Origin: Oscillospiraceae bacterium
Lineage (GTDB): Bacteria > Bacillota > Clostridia > Oscillospirales > Ruminococcaceae
DNA length: 7,466 nt
Reading direction: 5' to 3'
NCBI GenBank assembly: GCA_003508605.1
Contig: DNUB01000126.1
Coordinates: 517 to 7,982 of the forward strand
A program made the position numbers and the translations under genes. A model generated the notes under the pieces. That model had not been told where the DNA came from. It saw only the letters and a program-made list of their open reading frames with translations, and did no database searches. Position 1 is the stretch's first letter. Each line of letters begins with the position of its first letter. Positions 5,703 to 7,466 of the stretch are shown piece after piece.

Positions 5703-5723
5703 TTCCCTTTACTATGGTAAAAT
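5695..5723 (+). promoter_or_regulatory. Sigma-A promoter of ilvE
   Basis: TTTACA (5695-5700) and TAAAAT (5718-5723) with a 17-bp spacer. Transcription would start near 5730, giving a leader of about 56 nt. A second 8-bp inverted repeat, GTAAAATG (5717-5724) and CATTTTAC (5745-5752), overlaps the -10 and the start site. Confidence 0.7.
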
Positions 5724-5785
5724 GTATTATGTAAATCTGTGTATCATTTTACTTTATTTTTTAAATAAAAAGGAAGGCTGCAAAA

Positions 5786-6850
5786 ATGGAAATCAAAATC
5801 ACGAAAACAACCGTCAAAAAGCAAAAGCCCGATCAGACAAAATTAGGCTTCGGCAACTACTACACCGATCATATGTTCATTATGAACTATGACGAGGGGC
5901 AGGGCTGGCACGATCCGAGAATAGTGCCCTATGCACCCTTTGAGATAGATCCTGCGTCAATGGTGCTGCATTATGCCCAGGAGATTTTCGAGGGCTTAAA
6001 GGCTTACCGCACCGACGACGGTAAAATACAGTTATTCCGTCCCGAAAAGAATATGGCGAGAATGAACCTTTCCTGCGACCGTCTGTGTATACCCAAAATC
6101 GACGAGGAATTTGCAATAAAGGCTATTAAGACATTGGTAAGGATCGACCAGGATTGGATTCCCACCGAGGAGGGCACCTCCCTTTACATACGTCCCTATA
6201 TTTTCGCCAATGACGTTCATATCGGCGTACACCCTGCAAAGCACCTTATTTTTGCCATTATCCTTTCCCCCGTCGGCGCATATTATCCCAACGGAATCGA
6301 GCCGGTAAAGATCTATGTGGAGCAGCAGTATGTCCGTGCGGTTCCCGGCGGCACCGGCTTCACCAAGGCAGGCGCAAACTATGCCATTTCCCTTAAGGGA
6401 CAGGAGGAGGCGGAGCGTGACGGCTATGTGCAGACCCTTTGGCTTGACGGCGTGGAGAGAAAGTATGTTGAAGAGGTCGGCTCCATGAACGTATTCTTTA
6501 TCATCGGCGACGAGGTGGTAACTCCCGCATTGGTCGGCTCTATTTTAGGCGGCATTACCCGTATGTCCATTATCGAGCTGCTGCGTTCCAAGGGCTTTAC
6601 CGTAAACGAAAGAAGAATTTCCATAGACGAGCTTGTGGAGGCGCACAGGGACGGAAAGCTTAAGGAAGCCTTCGGCACGGGAACGGCGGCGGTTATTTCT
6701 CCTATCGGTCACCTTAAGTACGGCGATCTCGATATGACAATAAACGGCGGCAAAATCGGCGAAACCAGCCAAATGCTTTACGATACCCTTACGGGTATTC
6801 AGTGGGGCAGAATCCCCGACACTATGGGCTGGATTCAGACTGTGGAATAA
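5786..6850 (+). CDS. ilvE: Branched-chain amino acid aminotransferase
   Basis: A 354-residue PLP-dependent fold-type IV (class IV) aminotransferase. It interconverts leucine, isoleucine and valine with their 2-oxo acids using 2-oxoglutarate/glutamate, the last step of branched-chain amino acid synthesis. The catalytic Lys is K194 in RAVPGGTGFTKAGANYA; E230 in EEVGSMNVFF is the expected partner of the PLP ring nitrogen; GSILGGITR (251-259) and FGTGTAAVISP (296-306) fit the phosphate-binding loops. HYAQEIFEGLKAYR (62-75) is the usual N-terminal signature. Length and signatures match the longer IlvE subgroup (TIGR01123 type), shared with eukaryotic BCATs. The start at 5786 has AAGGAAGG ending 8 nt upstream. 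The gene stands alone: no ilv/leu neighbours and no T-box leader, so it is likely regulated at its own promoter. Confidence 0.96.
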   Translation: MEIKITKTTVKKQKPDQTKLGFGNYYTDHMFIMNYDEGQGWHDPRIVPYAPFEIDPASMVLHYAQEIFEGLKAYRTDDGKIQLFRPEKNMARMNLSCDRLCIPKIDEEFAIKAIKTLVRIDQDWIPTEEGTSLYIRPYIFANDVHIGVHPAKHLIFAIILSPVGAYYPNGIEPVKIYVEQQYVRAVPGGTGFTKAGANYAISLKGQEEAERDGYVQTLWLDGVERKYVEEVGSMNVFFIIGDEVVTPALVGSILGGITRMSIIELLRSKGFTVNERRISIDELVEAHRDGKLKEAFGTGTAAVISPIGHLKYGDLDMTINGGKIGETSQMLYDTLTGIQWGRIPDTMGWIQTVE

Positions 6851-6853
6851 GAA

Positions 6854-6871
6854 CCGTCCGCATAGGGACGG
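6854..6871 (+). terminator. Hairpin just after ilvE, weak terminator candidate
   Basis: CCGTCC and GGACGG form a 6-bp GC-rich stem with a 6-nt loop, 3 nt after the ilvE stop. The following CGTGTGGATTTT lacks a proper U-run, so it may protect the transcript 3' end or only partly terminate. Confidence 0.4.
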
Positions 6872-6966
6872 CGTGTGGATTTTCGGGCAGATTTTGTTAA
6901 GGACAAGGCAAAGCTTTGCAGGCTTGCTGCCGCAAGTGGGGAAATTTTAACGCAGTCATCGGTAAA

Positions 6967-6985
6967 ATATGTCTAAAAGACGTAT
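6967..6985. repeat. 8-bp-stem hairpin upstream of PNPOx-like gene
   Basis: ATATGTCT and AGACGTAT pair over 8 positions (one wobble) with an AAA loop, ending 42 bp before the next start codon. No U-tract follows. It is the most stable of the hairpins in this intergenic region apart from that at 6854-6871. Confidence 0.45.
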
Positions 6986-7027
6986 GCCAAGCCCTATATG
7001 GACAGCTTCTGAGCTTGAGGTAAAAAA

Positions 7028-7447
7028 ATGAACGAAAAAATCATCGAAAAAGCAGGTAAAATTATTGCGGAAAGAGCCTGCGGTCCTGAGAATTTTTGCG
7101 CCCTTATTTTTGTTGATCAAAAGGGCTACCCCCATGCCACAACTATTTCAATATCCAAGTCCGAGGGAATAAAATGGCTGACATTCTGTACAGGAACAGG
7201 CGCAAAGGCGGACATAATAAACAATTGCAATAAAGCAGGGGTTTGCATAAATTCGTCCGAATACCATATCGGTCTGAAGGGTACAGTCGAACAGATAACC
7301 GACCCCTCCGTCAAAAAGGAAATGTGGTACGACGGGCTGAAAAATCACTTCAGCGGCTGGGACGATCCAAATTACTGCGTGCTGAGATTTACCACCGAAA
7401 GCTATAGTCTTTTTGTGGATTGGCAGGATGTGAAGGGCGATTTATAA
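7028..7447 (+). CDS. Pyridoxamine 5'-phosphate oxidase-like FMN-binding protein
   Basis: A 139-residue protein of the split-barrel flavin-binding family that includes PdxH and general-stress-protein-26-like members. The strand pattern CALIFVDQKGYPHATTISI (24-42) is the typical start of the barrel; WLTFCTGTGAKADIINNCNKAGVCI (50-74) matches the second strand and the helix carrying flavin contacts; ITDPSVKKEMWYDGLKNHF (90-108) and the ending YCVLRFTTESYSLFVDW (116-132) are characteristic of the small clostridial members. It is shorter than true PdxH (about 200 residues) and lacks its C-terminal extension, so PNP oxidase activity should not be assumed; binding or reducing FMN, F420 or haem-type ligands is possible in the wider family. 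The start at 7028 has GAGG 7 nt upstream. It follows ilvE after 177 bp and has no clear promoter of its own. Confidence 0.88.
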   Translation: MNEKIIEKAGKIIAERACGPENFCALIFVDQKGYPHATTISISKSEGIKWLTFCTGTGAKADIINNCNKAGVCINSSEYHIGLKGTVEQITDPSVKKEMWYDGLKNHFSGWDDPNYCVLRFTTESYSLFVDWQDVKGDL

Positions 7448-7466
7448 TCAAAATCCAGATGTCCCC
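7443..7466 (+). repeat. Short repeat, copy 2 (3' flank of PNPOx-like gene)
   Basis: TATAATCAAAATCC, an extra A, then GATGTCCCC: the counterpart of the minus-strand copy at 53-31, identical except for that one base. It begins inside the stop codon region of the PNPOx-like gene (TAA at 7445-7447) and runs to the window edge, so the element probably continues beyond. Confidence 0.55.

Larger units (their letters stand above)
5531..5785 (+). other. Intergenic region upstream of ilvE
   Basis: A 255-bp stretch with no supported gene. The left part (5531-5640) shows nothing I recognise. A perfect 12-bp palindrome CGCATATATGCG lies at 5646-5657. From 5689 the DNA is AT-rich and holds the ilvE promoter and several inverted repeats. 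I looked for a T-box leader (conserved AGGGTGGNACCGCG) and did not find one. Confidence 0.6.
6851..7027 (+). other. Hairpin-rich intergenic region, possible dispersed repeat
   Basis: A 177-bp stretch without a gene but dense in small stems: CCGTCC/GGACGG at 6854-6871, GCAAAGCTTTGC palindrome at 6908-6919, CTTGC/GCAAG at 6923-6936, and ATATGTCT/AGACGTAT at 6967-6985 (one T.G pair). I see no clear promoter for the following gene. Such a chain of compact hairpins is typical of intergenic repeat elements or a structured RNA leader; from one copy I cannot tell which. Confidence 0.5.

Noticed and set aside
5531..5785. T-box or other known riboswitch upstream of ilvE
   Set aside because: The conserved T-box sequence and a terminator next to the start codon are absent, and the predicted promoter leaves only about 56 nt of leader.
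5518..5892. Plus-strand open frame of 124 codons before ilvE
   Set aside because: It begins in the regulator's terminator, overlaps the ilvE promoter, ribosome site and first 107 bases out of frame, and has no Shine-Dalgarno.

Overview
The window looks like chromosomal DNA of a gut-type Clostridia species, most likely Oscillospiraceae/Ruminococcus-like. This is inferred from the gene set: a cytoplasmic GH51 arabinofuranosidase, a BspA-type leucine-rich-repeat surface protein with a Gram-positive-style C-terminal anchor, a small Cys-rich DUF6171-like protein, strong AGGAGG-type ribosome binding sites and sigma-A promoters. I see no tRNA, rRNA, CRISPR array, transposase or phage gene.

Left block (about 1-2950, minus strand). 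A near-consensus promoter (2918-2946) drives a GH51 alpha-L-arabinofuranosidase. Its stop codon overlaps the start of a small Cys-rich protein (TAATG). The same strand continues with a Nudix hydrolase whose Nudix box has one metal-ligand Glu replaced by Gln, then an SCP2-type sterol/lipid-carrier domain protein. The first two genes are clearly coupled. Whether the last two share the transcript is uncertain, as I see neither a clear promoter nor a clear terminator in the short gaps.

Middle block (about 2950-5530). A 595-residue secreted protein lies on the minus strand: signal peptide, ten 23-residue LRR_5 repeats, a beta-rich module, a Thr/Glu/Pro-rich stalk encoded by a 60-bp tandem repeat, and a C-terminal anchor helix. 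Its promoter is a perfect TTGACA-17-TATAAT. It is divergent from a 99-residue XRE-family regulator on the plus strand, and a 13-bp palindrome sits between them next to the -35 of the surface-protein promoter. A simple reading is that the regulator controls the surface protein and itself; this is inference. A strong hairpin on the minus strand about 180 nt beyond the surface-protein stop may be its terminator, and the regulator has an intrinsic terminator overlapping its stop codon.

Right block (about 5530-7466, plus strand). A branched-chain amino acid aminotransferase (ilvE) sits alone behind its own promoter, which is embedded in nested inverted repeats. No T-box leader is visible. A 177-bp intergenic stretch rich in small hairpins follows, then a small FMN-binding split-barrel (PNPOx-like) protein. 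The last 24 bases repeat, in inverted orientation, a 23-base stretch near the start of the window. Both copies lie just downstream of a gene, which suggests a dispersed 3'-flanking element.

The gene content is ordinary metabolism plus one phase-variable-looking surface protein. I do not see a clear new multi-gene system. The best leads are the regulator/surface-protein pair, the altered Nudix box, the GH51-coupled Cys-rich protein and the repeated intergenic elements.
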